Below are positions 1 through 9,208 of a DNA stretch of 64,000 nucleotides, piece by piece; position 1 is the first letter of the stretch; the number at the start of each line of letters is the position of its first letter. The DNA comes from Micromonospora sp. LH3U1 (lineage in GTDB: Bacteria > Actinomycetota > Actinomycetes > Mycobacteriales > Micromonosporaceae): NCBI RefSeq assembly GCF_028475105.1, contig NZ_CP116936.1, forward strand, positions 1,922,001-1,986,000, in the 5' to 3' direction. The notes below the pieces were generated by a model, which saw only the letters and a list, made by a program, of their open reading frames with translations, was not told the DNA's origin and did no database searches. Made by a program: the position numbers and the translations under genes.

Positions 1-605
1 CTGGCCGACAGTCGGGCGACGATCACGTTGCCTGGGTAACTGGCGAAGTACTCGCGCTGGTAGGTCACCCCGTCGTGGGAGTACCCGACGCGGGCGGTGG
101 CCTCGGCGAGGTCCAGCTCGCGCCGGTAGCCGCTCACAGTGGCGGGCGTGCCGGACATGTCGAGGTACATGTCGGCGAGGTTCTGGTACGAGCCGAATCC
201 CGTCGCCGGCTGGCCGAGCGCGGTGGCGACCGCGCCGGGCGCCATCCGTCCGTCCCGGTCGATCTGGGCCTGCACGCCTGCCAGGGCTCCGGGCCGGGGT
301 GACGTCCAGTTGCCGTGGTTGTATCCGGTGGTGCCGGGTCCGCCCGTCCACAGTGACTTCTCGTTGAGCTGCAGGCGCTCGGTCTGGATGCCGCCGAAGA
401 CCATGGCGCCGAGCGCGCCGTTGCCCAGCGGCAGCGCGTTGCTCTCCCAGTTGGCGGCGGGTTCGTCGTACCAGAGCGCCAGCCCGGGGTCGGCGGCGGC
501 TTCGGCCGGAGTGGAGCTGATGGATACGGATGTCAGGGACGCTCCCACGAGAAGGGCCGCGGCTGCGGCGCGCAGGATCGTTCGGATACCGCCGATGACA
601 GGCAT
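1..605 (-). CDS. Secreted GH95 family alpha-L-fucosidase (N-terminal part, cut by window edge)
   Basis: Reading leftwards from the ATG at 605 the frame stays open to the window edge, so about 201 N-terminal codons of a gene of roughly 750-800 are visible. A purine-rich RBS (AGAGGAGG) precedes the start. Residues 1-36 form a signal peptide (arginines, Ala/Leu core, AEA cleavage site). The block ALPLGNGALGAMVFGG near residues 57-72 and NEKSLWTGG near 81-89 are the typical N-terminal motifs of GH95 1,2-alpha-L-fucosidases. These enzymes remove terminal fucose from glycans outside the cell. The catalytic residues lie beyond the edge. It diverges from the amidohydrolase at 869, which may handle a fucose-derived lactone. 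Family call is firm; alpha-galactosidase activity exists in some GH95 members. Confidence 0.88.
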   Translation of the reverse strand, partial: MPVIGGIRTILRAAAAALLVGASLTSVSISSTPAEAAADPGLALWYDEPAANWESNALPLGNGALGAMVFGGIQTERLQLNEKSLWTGGPGTTGYNHGNWTSPRPGALAGVQAQIDRDGRMAPGAVATALGQPATGFGSYQNLADMYLDMSGTPATVSGYRRELDLAEATARVGYSHDGVTYQREYFASYPGNVIVARLSA

Positions 606-764
606 AGGGCCTCCTCTATGCCACGGGAGTTAACGTGGGATGTATATTTTTGTCAATGGTCCGAACGTAGAAGCCTGGCGAGGTCCCCTGCGGGGAAGAT
701 CGCTAACCCTGATAGTGGAAGGACAGCTCACCGCAGCTATTGCCTGAGCGCTCGACACCTGTTA

Positions 765-807
765 GACATCCGATGTCGGAGCTATGACCCTCGGAAACAT
801 CCGATGT
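765..807. promoter_or_regulatory. Two palindromic operator-like sites in the divergent promoter region
   Basis: GACATC-C-GATGTC at 765-777 is a perfect inverted repeat around one base. A shorter copy, ACATC-C-GATGT, lies at 797-807, 32 bases further on. Spacing close to three helical turns suggests cooperative binding. They sit between the fucosidase and the amidohydrolase, with the FadR-type regulator gene at 1774 close by, so that regulator is the natural candidate ligand. Binding is inference. Confidence 0.5.
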
Positions 808-868
808 GTACGGGAGGTGCGGTGAAGCCTCTGCTGGTGATCGGCGGCCATCCTGCAGCGGCGCCCGG

Positions 869-1723
869 GTGCTGACCGTCGACGCGCACCATCACCTCTG
901 GGAAGATCCGCCCGCTTACGCCTGGCTCGAGGACGATCGGATGCGGTCGGTCCGCCGTCCGTTCACAGTGGCCCAGTGGCAGGCGCAACTGCGCGCGGCC
1001 CAGGTCGACTGCTCCGTTCTCGTGGAGGGCGGGCGATGCGACGAGACGGAGTCGGATGACCTTCTCCGGTGGGCGGCCGAGGCGCCGCAGATCGCCGGTG
1101 TGGTGCTGTGGGCGGACCTGACCGGCCCCGGGTTGGAGGCCCGCCTCACCAGGCACCTCCGGCGCCCCGGCGGCGGACGGGTGGTCGGCGTCCGCGCTCA
1201 GATCCAGGCCGAGCCGGACCCGGATTACCTGGACCGCCCGGACGTGCACCGTGGCCTGCGTGTCGTTGCGACGGCCGGGCTGGCCTTCGACCTGGTTGTT
1301 CGGGTGGACCAGTTGCCTGCCGCAGCCCGGACCGCGGCGGCGCTGCCGCACGTCCGCTTCGTTCTCGATCATCTCGGTAAGCCGGAGATCTGGGCTGGTG
1401 CGGAGGGATTCAACCGGTGGTGCGGACCGTTCGCGGCGCTGGCCGGGCTGCCCAACGTCACGGCCAAGGTGTCGGGTCTGGTGACGGAGGCGGACTGGGC
1501 CTCGTGGCGCGCCGCCGACCTGCGACCGTTCGTCCGCGAGGCGATCGTACGATTCGGACCGGACCGCTTGATGTTCGGCTCGGACTGGCCGGTGTGCCTG
1601 CTCGCGGGTAGCTACGGCCGGGTCCGGGCCGCGCTGCACCAGGTTTTGCCGCCGCTGTCCGACGCAGCCTCCCAGGCGATCTTCGGAGGCACCGCCGCGC
1701 GCGTCTACCAGCTGGGGGTGTAA
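869..1723 (+). CDS. Amidohydrolase, L-fuconolactonase/sugar lactonase-like (COG3618 type)
   Basis: 284 residues from the GTG at 869. The start is chosen because the metal-binding motif VDAHHHLW (residues 4-11) opens the family fold. An ATG at 806 would add 21 unlikely residues. Near the C-terminus GSDWPV supplies the conserved Asp of the TIM-barrel amidohydrolase-2 family. Relatives hydrolyse sugar lactones such as L-fucono-1,5-lactone or L-rhamnonolactone, or act on 2-pyrone-4,6-dicarboxylate. Beside a GH95 fucosidase, L-fuconolactone in oxidative fucose breakdown is the best guess. It is followed 50 bases later by a FadR-type regulator, probably co-transcribed. Family firm, substrate inferred. 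Confidence 0.8.
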   Translation: MLTVDAHHHLWEDPPAYAWLEDDRMRSVRRPFTVAQWQAQLRAAQVDCSVLVEGGRCDETESDDLLRWAAEAPQIAGVVLWADLTGPGLEARLTRHLRRPGGGRVVGVRAQIQAEPDPDYLDRPDVHRGLRVVATAGLAFDLVVRVDQLPAAARTAAALPHVRFVLDHLGKPEIWAGAEGFNRWCGPFAALAGLPNVTAKVSGLVTEADWASWRAADLRPFVREAIVRFGPDRLMFGSDWPVCLLAGSYGRVRAALHQVLPPLSDAASQAIFGGTAARVYQLGV

Positions 1724-1773
1724 CGCTCGCGATCACGGCAACGGCACTACCCTGAACATTTGCGGAGGCAACG

Positions 1774-2445
1774 ATGGCGCTCACCGACGAGGCGATCGGC
1801 AAGATCAAGACGATGATCACGTCGGGTGAGCTCGGCCCTGGCGATCGACTGCCCAAGGAAGCGGACCTGGCCCGGCGGCTCGGTCTGTCCCGCAACTCGC
1901 TGCGCGAGGCGGTGAAGGCGCTGTCCATCATCCGCATCCTGGATGTCCGCCAGGGTGACGGCACCTACGTCACCAGCCTTGCCCCACAGTTGCTGCTCGA
2001 CATGCTCAGCTTCGTCGTGGACTTCCACCTCGACGACACCGTGCTGGACTTCCTTGAGGTCCGGCGCATCCTCGAGCCCGCCGCCACGGCGTTGGCCGCT
2101 CAGCGCATGGGTGCCGAGGAGATCGCCGCTCTCCAGGTGGTGCTCGACAGCCTCGGTGACACCAGCGACGTCGAGGCACTGGTCGCCAACGACCTGGAGT
2201 TCCACCGGCTGATCGCTGTCGGCTCCGGAAACACGGTGCTGTGCTCGCTGCTCGACGGGCTCTCGGGGCCCACCACCCGGGCCCGCATCTGGCGCGGCGT
2301 CACCCAACAGGGCGCCGTCACCCGGACCCGCGAGCAGCACCAGGCGATTGTCGACGCGATCACGGTCGGGCAGGCCGATCTTGCGCGTTCCTGGGCGACT
2401 GTGCACGTCGCCGGCGTCGAGGAGTGGCTCCGCCGGGCGCTGTGA
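1774..2445 (+). CDS. FadR-subfamily GntR transcriptional regulator
   Basis: 223 residues, RBS GGAGG eight bases before the ATG. Residues 1-70 form the winged helix-turn-helix (ALTDEAIGKIK, GPGDRLPKEADLARRLGLSR). The rest is an FCD ligand domain with metal-binding positions in NDLEFHRLIA, EQHQAI and HVAGVEEW. FCD regulators sense organic or sugar acids. Placed directly behind the amidohydrolase, it probably controls the fucosidase/lactonase pair through the palindromes at 765-807. It converges on the second FadR-type gene across a 170-base gap in which nothing was found. Confidence 0.86.
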   Translation: MALTDEAIGKIKTMITSGELGPGDRLPKEADLARRLGLSRNSLREAVKALSIIRILDVRQGDGTYVTSLAPQLLLDMLSFVVDFHLDDTVLDFLEVRRILEPAATALAAQRMGAEEIAALQVVLDSLGDTSDVEALVANDLEFHRLIAVGSGNTVLCSLLDGLSGPTTRARIWRGVTQQGAVTRTREQHQAIVDAITVGQADLARSWATVHVAGVEEWLRRAL

Positions 2446-2614
2446 CCGACCGTGGCCGCTGGCCGGCCTCGCTGTCCTACTTTCCGAACAGCTCGACCGT
2501 CAGCGGCGCAACCAGTGGGTGTCACCCGTACCCGTCATGCCGGCCCAGCCACGTGACGACATGGCGTGGGTCGCGAGTCCTCTCGCGGAGTCCGTAGCTG
2601 GTGATTGTGGCGAT

Positions 2615-3346
2615 TCAGGACTGTACGACGCGCGCGATGCTCGCCCGGATGGGCGCGTAGTGGTCGGCGATGGCGGCGCGCAGGCCCGCCGCGTCACCGG
2701 CCGCGGCGGCGTCCACGATTGCCCGGTGCCGCTGCGCGGTGATCACCCGGTCCTCCGGCTCGGTGCGCAGCGTGGGGGCCACGATGGCCTGTACCTGCCA
2801 GAACGCCTCGGTCAGTTGGAGGATCAGGTCGTTGCCGAGGGGTTCCAGCAATTTCACGTGGAAGGCCCTGTCGACATCGAGGAAGTCCTTCCCCTGGGCG
2901 GCCAGGTTCTCCATCTCGTCGACGAGTGCGGAGAGGGCCGTGCGCTGCTCGCCGTCGAGGACGGCGATGACCTGGGTCGACAGCCCCTGCTCGAGGGTCT
3001 GGCGGACATCGACGACCTGCCCCAGCACGTGGTGGTCCTCCTCGCCGCTCAGGAGGCCGCGAAAGGTCAGGCTCTCCACGAGGGCGGCTAGGGACATGCG
3101 GCCGACGAAGGTCCCGTGACCGTGCCGCACCTCGACGATGTCGAGAGCGGAGAGGATCTTGACGGCCTCGCGCACGCTGGAGCGACTGGCACCGACCGCC
3201 TCGCACAGCTCCGCCTCGGTGGGAAGGAGGTCGCCGGGCTTGAGGCGGTTGCGCAGGATGTACTCCTTGATCTTGGTCGCGACCTCCTGCCGACGGGGAC
3301 CTGGGCGCTCCGAACCGCGTAACGGGGATGCGTCAATGGTCGTCAT
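2615..3346 (-). CDS. FadR-subfamily GntR regulator, probable repressor of the sialic-acid operon
   Basis: 243 residues, transcribed away from the ABC/nan operon. Winged helix in residues 20-90 (LKPGDLLPTEAELCEAVGAS, SSVREAVKILSALDIVEVRHGHGTFV in two stretches), then an FCD effector domain with DVDRAFHVKLLE and RHRAIVDAA. E. coli NanR belongs to the same subfamily and answers to N-acetylneuraminate. With the divergent arrangement and the palindrome at 3399, this is a plausible NanR analogue. The effector is inferred from the neighbours, not from sequence. Confidence 0.85.
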   Translation of the reverse strand: MTTIDASPLRGSERPGPRRQEVATKIKEYILRNRLKPGDLLPTEAELCEAVGASRSSVREAVKILSALDIVEVRHGHGTFVGRMSLAALVESLTFRGLLSGEEDHHVLGQVVDVRQTLEQGLSTQVIAVLDGEQRTALSALVDEMENLAAQGKDFLDVDRAFHVKLLEPLGNDLILQLTEAFWQVQAIVAPTLRTEPEDRVITAQRHRAIVDAAAAGDAAGLRAAIADHYAPIRASIARVVQS

Positions 3347-3398
3347 CTGCCACTTGCCCTTCCTTCACGAATCTGACACGCTCACCCTATCGGCATCA

Positions 3399-3411
3399 GA
3401 TGTCAGACGTC
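3399..3411. promoter_or_regulatory. FadR-type operator candidate upstream of the ABC/nan operon
   Basis: GATGTC-A-GACGTC is an imperfect palindrome (one mismatch) matching the GTC-N-GAC core seen in LldR/FadR-type operators. It lies in the 137-base divergent gap between the regulator at 3346 and the lipoprotein gene at 3484, a suitable place for control of both promoters. Confidence 0.45.
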
Positions 3412-3483
3412 AGACCCCATTATCTTCGAATCCCTCAGCGCGAGCGTCACGCGAGCGCATGAAGAGCCTATGGAGGCAGCTAC

Positions 3484-5112
3484 GTGAGCACCACCATTAA
3501 GCCATCGGAGAGTTGGCGCTTCCCCCCGCGCCGGCTCCGCTCGCTGGCCGTCGCGTCCACCGCGGCAACCCTCGCGCTCGGACTGGCCGCGTGCAGCGGC
3601 GGCCCGGCCTCGACCAACGCCGTCGAGGGCGGTAACGGGGGGAAGAGCTCGATCGAGACCACCCTGGCGTTCACCCTCTCTAGCGGGTTCGATCCCGCGA
3701 ACGCCTCGTCGGCGGTCGCGACGGCGGTCAACCAGCACATCTTCGAGGGTCTTGTCGATCTAGACCCGGTCACCCGGGAACCTTACCGTTCCCTGGCCAA
3801 GGAAGACCCGGTGGCCAGCGCCGACGGGCTCTCCTACTCGGTGGCCGTGCGTGACGGCGCGAAGTTCTCCGACGGCACCCCGGTCACCGCCGAGGACGTC
3901 GCCTGGTCCTTCGAGCGCGTGCTGAAGCCGGCAGACCCCAAGGCTCCGCCGCTGATGCAGGGGTTCGTGTCGTTCATCGACTCGGTCACCGCCAAGGACG
4001 CGACGACGGCCGAGTTCAAGCTGAAGTACCCGTTCGCGCTGTTCGCCGAGCGGATCTCCGTCATCAAGATCGTTCCGAAGGCGAAGACCGGCGACGCGGC
4101 CGCCTCGAAGGCGTTCGACACCGCACCGATCGGCTCCGGCCCGTTCAAATTGGACAGCGCGTCCAAGGAGTCGGGCATCAAGCTGAGCAAGAACCCGAAC
4201 TACGGCGGGTCCCGTCCCGCCAAGGTCGACACGATGACGTGGAACACCACCTCTGAGGCGTCGGCGCGGGTGTCCGACCTGCAGGGCGGCCGGGTCCAGG
4301 CCATCGAGTCGGTGCCCTACCTGAACGTCGACTCGCTCAAGGGCAAGTACACCGTCGAGGCGAAGCAGGCCTTCAACCAGGTCTTCCTCATGTTCAACTC
4401 GTCGGCGGCGCCGTTCAGTGACAAGCGGGTGCGCCAGGCCCTGCACTACGCCATCGACACGGACGCGGTCATCAAGACCGCGCTCAACGGCTACGGCACC
4501 GCGGCGACGAGCTACCTGGACGAGGGCAACAAGGACTACCAGAAGGCCGCCACGGTCTACGACCACAACCTGGACAAGGCCAAGGCCCTGCTCAAGGAGG
4601 CCGGTGTCTCGAACCTGTCGTTCCAGCTCGACACCACCGACAACTCCGTGGTGAAGGATGTCGCCCCGCTGGTCATCGAGCAGTGGAAGAAGATCGGCGT
4701 CAACGCCAGCCTCAACACGGTGCCCTCGTCGGCGATCTACGGTGACATCGTTCCGAAGGACACCTTCCGGGTGCTCATGGCCACCGGAGACCCCAGTGTC
4801 TTCGGCGTCGACACCGACCTGCTGATGCGCTGGTTCTACTACGGCGAGACCTGGCCGGGGCAGCGTTACCGGTGGAACGCCGCGGACCGCAAGACCATGA
4901 CCGAGCTGCTCGACAAGGCGGCCCAGACCTCCGACGAAGCGGCCCGCAAGGCGCTGTGGAAGCAGGCTCTGGACATGGTGGCCGAGGAGGCCGCGCTGTA
5001 CCCGATCCTGCACACCAAGGTCGTCACCGCGTACGACCCCGCCAAGCTCGACGGCTTCTCGGGCGCGGCGACCACCGGCCTGTACTTCCTGGGCGCCAGC
5101 CGAAAGGGCTGA
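3484..5112 (+). CDS. ABC transporter substrate-binding lipoprotein, peptide/SatA class (family 5)
   Basis: 542 residues from GTG 3484, with a purine-rich RBS (GGAGGC) just upstream. Arg-rich n-region, hydrophobic stretch and lipobox LAAC with Cys37 show an exported lipoprotein. The body is an SBP_bac_5 fold with SDGTPVTAEDVAWSFERVL and the late FSDKRVRQALHYAID segment. This class binds oligopeptides, nickel or sugars. In Haemophilus ducreyi the same class (SatABCD) carries sialic acid. Because nanA, nanK and nanE lie in the same operon, N-acetylneuraminate or a sialylated glycan is the likely cargo. First gene of an operon reaching 12838. Confidence 0.88.
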   Translation: MSTTIKPSESWRFPPRRLRSLAVASTAATLALGLAACSGGPASTNAVEGGNGGKSSIETTLAFTLSSGFDPANASSAVATAVNQHIFEGLVDLDPVTREPYRSLAKEDPVASADGLSYSVAVRDGAKFSDGTPVTAEDVAWSFERVLKPADPKAPPLMQGFVSFIDSVTAKDATTAEFKLKYPFALFAERISVIKIVPKAKTGDAAASKAFDTAPIGSGPFKLDSASKESGIKLSKNPNYGGSRPAKVDTMTWNTTSEASARVSDLQGGRVQAIESVPYLNVDSLKGKYTVEAKQAFNQVFLMFNSSAAPFSDKRVRQALHYAIDTDAVIKTALNGYGTAATSYLDEGNKDYQKAATVYDHNLDKAKALLKEAGVSNLSFQLDTTDNSVVKDVAPLVIEQWKKIGVNASLNTVPSSAIYGDIVPKDTFRVLMATGDPSVFGVDTDLLMRWFYYGETWPGQRYRWNAADRKTMTELLDKAAQTSDEAARKALWKQALDMVAEEAALYPILHTKVVTAYDPAKLDGFSGAATTGLYFLGASRKG

Positions 5113-5145
5113 CCCCGCTTCGGGGGCCCGACCCCGGCCCCTCCG

Positions 5146-5186
5146 CGTCCCGCCCAGCCCGTGCCACCCTCGGGCTGGGCGGGACG
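5146..5186 (+). promoter_or_regulatory. Intercistronic hairpin after the binding-protein gene
   Basis: A perfect 16-bp stem (5146-5161 with 5171-5186) and 9-base loop lie in the 105-base gap between the lipoprotein and permease genes, without a T tract. Such hairpins usually stabilise or attenuate the message so that binding protein exceeds the membrane subunits. Confidence 0.6.
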
Positions 5187-5217
5187 TCCCGGCGGCCCTC
5201 GACGAGAGAAAGACACC

Positions 5218-6174
5218 ATGCTGAGCGTTCTGAGCCTGGTCGCGCGACGACTCCTGACCCTGATACCCCTGGTGCTGGGCATCACGCTGTTCGTCTTCGT
5301 GATCATGCAGTTCTCCCCGATCGACCCCGCGCTGTCCGTCCTGGGTGATCAGGCCACTCCCGCGCAGGTCGACGCGTTCAAGGCCGCCAACGGTCTGGAC
5401 GACCCGCTGCCCCTGCGCTACCTGCACTTCCTGGGTGACCTGCTCCGGGGCGATCTGGGCATGACGTTCCCGCCGTCCGTCCCGGTCGCCGACAAGATCG
5501 CCACCGCGCTGCCGCTGACGATCCAGCTGACGGCCCTCGGGGTCGTCGGCGCGCTGATCATCGCGTTGGCCCTCGGCATCCCCGCGGCGCTGTACCGGGA
5601 CCGCTGGCCCGACCAGGTCATCCGGTTCGTCTCGATGGCCGGGATCGCCATGCCGTCCTTCTGGCTGGCCCTCCTGCTCATCCAGGAGCTCTCGGTCCGG
5701 CGTCCGGTCTTCCCGACCGGCGGCTACGTCAACCCCACCGACTCGGTGTCTCTCTGGCTGCAGTCCCTCGCCATGCCCGCGCTGGCTCTCGCCGTGCCCG
5801 TCGGGTGCACGCTCGCCCGGATCGTGCGTACGTCGATGGTCGAAGAGCTCGACAAGGACTACGTCCGTACGGCGATCGGCGCCGGACTGCCGCCTCGGGT
5901 GGTGGTCGGACGCAACGTGCTGCGCAACGCGCTCGTCAACCCGCTCACCGTGCTGGGCCTGCGGATCGGCTACCTCATCGGCGGCACGGTCATCATCGAG
6001 GCCATCTTCTCGCTGCCCGGCATGGGCACCCAGATCATGAGCGCCGTCCAGCAGAACGACACCGCCCTCGCGCAGGGAACCGTCCTGACGATCGCCCTCG
6101 GCTTCGTGTTCGTGAACCTGATCGTCGACATTCTCTATCTCTTCGCCAACCCTCGTCTGCGCGGAGGCCACTGA
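5218..6174 (+). CDS. ABC transporter permease (DppB/SatB-like)
   Basis: 318 residues, about six membrane segments. The start is the ATG at 5218, preceded by a GAGAGAAAG RBS; upstream in-frame codons encode unlikely Pro/Gly-rich sequence. The N-terminus RRLLTLIPLVLGITLFVFV and the EAA loop (DKDYVRTAIGAGLPPRVVV) are typical of the first permease of peptide-type importers. It pairs with the permease half of the next gene. Stop and next start overlap (TGATG), showing translational coupling. Confidence 0.9.
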   Translation: MLSVLSLVARRLLTLIPLVLGITLFVFVIMQFSPIDPALSVLGDQATPAQVDAFKAANGLDDPLPLRYLHFLGDLLRGDLGMTFPPSVPVADKIATALPLTIQLTALGVVGALIIALALGIPAALYRDRWPDQVIRFVSMAGIAMPSFWLALLLIQELSVRRPVFPTGGYVNPTDSVSLWLQSLAMPALALAVPVGCTLARIVRTSMVEELDKDYVRTAIGAGLPPRVVVGRNVLRNALVNPLTVLGLRIGYLIGGTVIIEAIFSLPGMGTQIMSAVQQNDTALAQGTVLTIALGFVFVNLIVDILYLFANPRLRGGH

Positions 6175-8132
6175 TGCGCCGCACACTCACCGCTCGGTTG
6201 TCGCAGCCCGGCATGGCCTTCAAACGGCTCAGCCTCACCGCCCGGATCGCGCTCAGCTTCGTCCTGCTCATCGTCGTGGTGGGCATCTTCGCGCCGCTGC
6301 TGCTGCGGCACGACCCCGCGCAGGCCGGCCTCGGCCCGGCGCTGACCGGCCCGAACGGCGACTACTGGTTCGGCCTGGACAAGCTCGGGCGCGACGTCTT
6401 CTCCCGGCTGGTGGCCGGCACCCGGCGTTCCCTGATCGTCGGTTTTGGCGCCGCCGGCATCGCCCTGCTGTTCGGCGCGATCCTCGGCGCGGTGGCGGGA
6501 ACGAGCCGGACCGCGGTCGACGAGGTCGTGATGCGCTGCCTCGACGTCGTCATGGCGTTCCCCGCCATCGTGCTCTCCGCGCTGCTGATCATCTCGTTCG
6601 GCAAGAACAGCCTCGTGGTCCTCGTGGTCGCGATCGGCTTCGTCTTCATTCCTTCGGTCGCGCGCATCGTGCGCGCCAACGTGCTCTCGCAGTACCGCGA
6701 GGACTACGTCGCCGCCGAACGGATCATTGGTGCGCGGCGACTGCACATCCTCTGGCGACACGTCCTGCGCAACTGCGCCGCACCGATCCTCGTCTTCGTC
6801 ACCGTCCTGGTGGCCGACTCGATCGTCTTCGAGGCGTCCCTCTCCTTCATCGGCGGCGGGCTGGCACCCCAGGAGGCCGCCTCCTCGTGGGGCTCGGTCA
6901 TCGCCTACGGCAAGGAGATGGTGCAGATCGGCGGATGGTGGGCCACCTTCTTCCCCGGCGTGCTGATCCTGCTGACCGTGCTCGCCCTGAACGTGCTCTC
7001 CGAAGGAATGTCGGACGCCTGGGCCGCCCCCGCGGCACGGCGCGCCACCGCTTTGTCGGCCGGCGACGCACAGGAGGAGGCGCAGCCCGGCTCCGGTGAG
7101 GTGGTGCAGCTGCCCGGTCTGCCCGAGGCGGCGCAGCGGCTGCGCGAGCGCGCCCGTCCGCTCCCGGAGGGTGAACCCGTCCTCGAGGTCCGGAACCTGT
7201 CGATCGGGTTCGAGGGACGCCACCGGGGAGTCGACATCGTCGACGACCTGACCTTCGACGTCCGCCCCGGCGAAGTCCTCGGCCTGGTGGGGGAGTCGGG
7301 TTCGGGCAAGTCCCTGACCTCGCTCGCCGTGATGGGCCTGCTGCCGCAGGGCGCCCGGGTACGCGGGGAGGTCAGCTTCCAAGGCACGGACCTGCTGAAA
7401 GTGAGCGCCAAACGGCGTCGCGCCCTGATGGGTCGCGAGATCGCGATGGTCTACCAGGACGCCCTCTCGGCCTTGAACCCCTCGCTGCGCATCGGTCCCC
7501 AGCTCGCCCAGATGATCCGCCGTGGCGGCACCCGGTCGGCCAAGGAACTGATGGAACTGGTGGGCCTGGACCCGCGGCGCACCCTGGCCGCGTACCCCCA
7601 TGAGCTCTCCGGCGGGCAGCGGCAACGCGTGGTGATCGCCATGGCGCTGTCCCGGGATCCGCGCCTCATCATCGCCGACGAGCCGACCACCGCGCTCGAC
7701 GTCACGGTCCAGGCGCAGGTCATGGAGCTGCTGCTGCGGCTGCGCGGCCAGTTGGGCTTCGCGCTGATCCTGGTCAGTCACGACCTCGCGCTGGTCAGTG
7801 ACGTCGCGGACCGCGTCGTGGTGATGTACGGCGGACAGATCGTCGAGAGCGGTGTCACCGCCGACGTGGTCGGGGCGCCGGCGCACCACTACGCCCGTGG
7901 CCTCCTCGGCTCCGTGCTCTCCCTGGAGGCCGGCGCGGAACGGCTCACCCAGATCCGCGGCGTGGTGCCGTCGCCGGCCGACTTCCCGGCGGGATGCCGG
8001 TTCGCCGATCGCTGCCCCATGGCCACCGAGGTCTGTCGGGAGACGGTGCCCCGCCTGGAGGGCGCCCCCGACCACCGGTACGCCTGCCACCACCCGGCCG
8101 TCACCGTCAGGGAAGAGGAGCTGGCCCGATGA
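6174..8132 (+). CDS. Fused ABC permease (DppC-like) and ATP-binding protein (DppD-like)
   Basis: 652 residues from the ATG at 6174, which overlaps the preceding stop. Residues 1 to about 285 are a DppC-type permease ([20 protein letters not shown] loop [19 protein letters not shown]). A linker leads to a complete ATPase: Walker A GESGSGKS near residue 372, signature LSGGQRQRV near 477, Walker B IIADEP near 499, and a C-terminal oligo-HPY domain with CRFADRC. Such permease/ATPase fusions occur in actinobacteria. The frame is continuous with no sign of a lost stop. Two proteins in one fix a 1:1 ratio of these subunits. Confidence 0.9.
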   Translation: MRRTLTARLSQPGMAFKRLSLTARIALSFVLLIVVVGIFAPLLLRHDPAQAGLGPALTGPNGDYWFGLDKLGRDVFSRLVAGTRRSLIVGFGAAGIALLFGAILGAVAGTSRTAVDEVVMRCLDVVMAFPAIVLSALLIISFGKNSLVVLVVAIGFVFIPSVARIVRANVLSQYREDYVAAERIIGARRLHILWRHVLRNCAAPILVFVTVLVADSIVFEASLSFIGGGLAPQEAASSWGSVIAYGKEMVQIGGWWATFFPGVLILLTVLALNVLSEGMSDAWAAPAARRATALSAGDAQEEAQPGSGEVVQLPGLPEAAQRLRERARPLPEGEPVLEVRNLSIGFEGRHRGVDIVDDLTFDVRPGEVLGLVGESGSGKSLTSLAVMGLLPQGARVRGEVSFQGTDLLKVSAKRRRALMGREIAMVYQDALSALNPSLRIGPQLAQMIRRGGTRSAKELMELVGLDPRRTLAAYPHELSGGQRQRVVIAMALSRDPRLIIADEPTTALDVTVQAQVMELLLRLRGQLGFALILVSHDLALVSDVADRVVVMYGGQIVESGVTADVVGAPAHHYARGLLGSVLSLEAGAERLTQIRGVVPSPADFPAGCRFADRCPMATEVCRETVPRLEGAPDHRYACHHPAVTVREEELAR

Positions 8133-9208
8133 GTGCGTCAGTCCCGCGCGAGTCGATCGTCGAGCTGCGCGACGTACACGTGGTTCACCGCACCCGCGGG
8201 GGCGGCCTCTTCGGCCGCGAGCGGGTGTACGCCCTCACCAGCGCGGACCTCACCGTTCGTGCCGGCGAGACCATCGGTGTCGTCGGCGAGTCCGGCTGCG
8301 GCAAGTCCACCATGGCCAAGGTGCTGGTGGGGCTACAGCGGCCGACGAGCGGCACGGTCTCCTTCGCCGGCAAGGACGTGTGGTCGATGAGCGCGGCGGA
8401 ACGCCGCCAGCACATCGGGGCCGGCGTCGGCATGATCTTCCAGGACCCCGCCACGTCGCTGAACCGGCGCATGCCGGTCCGCGACATCCTGCGCGACCCA
8501 CTCGACGTGCACCGTCGCGGCACCCGCAGGCAGCGCGAGGAGCGGGTCGCGGAGCTGATGGCCCTGGTGGGACTCCCCAGGTCGGTCGCCGACGTCCTGC
8601 CGAGCCAGCTCTCCGGTGGTCAGCGTCAGCGGGTGTCCATCGCGCGTGCCCTGGCCCTGGAGCCGGGGTTGGTCATCGCCGACGAGCCCACCAGCGCCCT
8701 CGACGTGTCGGTGCGCGCGCAGATCCTCAACCTGCTCCTGGACCTCAAGGACCGCCTCGGACTGGCCATGGTCTTCGTCTCCCACGACATCCAGACGGTC
8801 AAGCGGATCAGTGACCGTGTGGTCACGATGTACCTCGGCCGGATCGTGGAGCAGACACCCGCCGTCGGGCTTCCGGAGGCCGCTCAGCACCCGTACACCC
8901 GGGCGCTGTTCTCCGCCACGCCGGGTCTGCTGTCGCCGCTGGATCCCATCCCGCTCGTCGGCCCCGTCCCGCTCGCCACCCGGCCGCCCAGTGGATGCCC
9001 GTTCCGCACCCGGTGCTGGAAGGCCACCGACGTCTGCGCCACCGAGATGCCGCCGATCGAACCGGGCGGCGACGGCGACTCCGGAGGCGCCCACGAGTTC
9101 CGGTGCTACCACCCCGTTCCCGCTGGATCCAGCAACACAGAGCTGGTCGAACTCGCCAGAGCAGCGACCGGCCGCACCACCCCCCTACATGTCGAGGAGT
9201 CAGCGTGA
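8129..9208 (+). CDS. ABC transporter ATP-binding protein (DppF-like)
   Basis: 359 residues from the ATG at 8129, which overlaps the previous stop as ATGA. Walker A GESGCGKS near residue 52, signature [12 protein letters not shown] near 161, Walker B VIADEPTSALD, and a C-terminal oligo-HPY segment with CPFRTRC. It is the second ATPase of the peptide-type importer and would pair with the ATPase half of the fusion. The last residues overlap the start of the lyase gene (GTGA). Confidence 0.92.
   Translation: MSASVPRESIVELRDVHVVHRTRGGGLFGRERVYALTSADLTVRAGETIGVVGESGCGKSTMAKVLVGLQRPTSGTVSFAGKDVWSMSAAERRQHIGAGVGMIFQDPATSLNRRMPVRDILRDPLDVHRRGTRRQREERVAELMALVGLPRSVADVLPSQLSGGQRQRVSIARALALEPGLVIADEPTSALDVSVRAQILNLLLDLKDRLGLAMVFVSHDIQTVKRISDRVVTMYLGRIVEQTPAVGLPEAAQHPYTRALFSATPGLLSPLDPIPLVGPVPLATRPPSGCPFRTRCWKATDVCATEMPPIEPGGDGDSGGAHEFRCYHPVPAGSSNTELVELARAATGRTTPLHVEESA

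Noticed and set aside
3760..8093. Very long reverse-strand reading frames across the ABC transporter genes (3760-6186 and 6135-8093)
   Set aside because: They are antisense shadows of strongly GC3-biased genes. Composition is Arg/Gly/His/Asp-rich with no domain, and the forward genes have full motifs.
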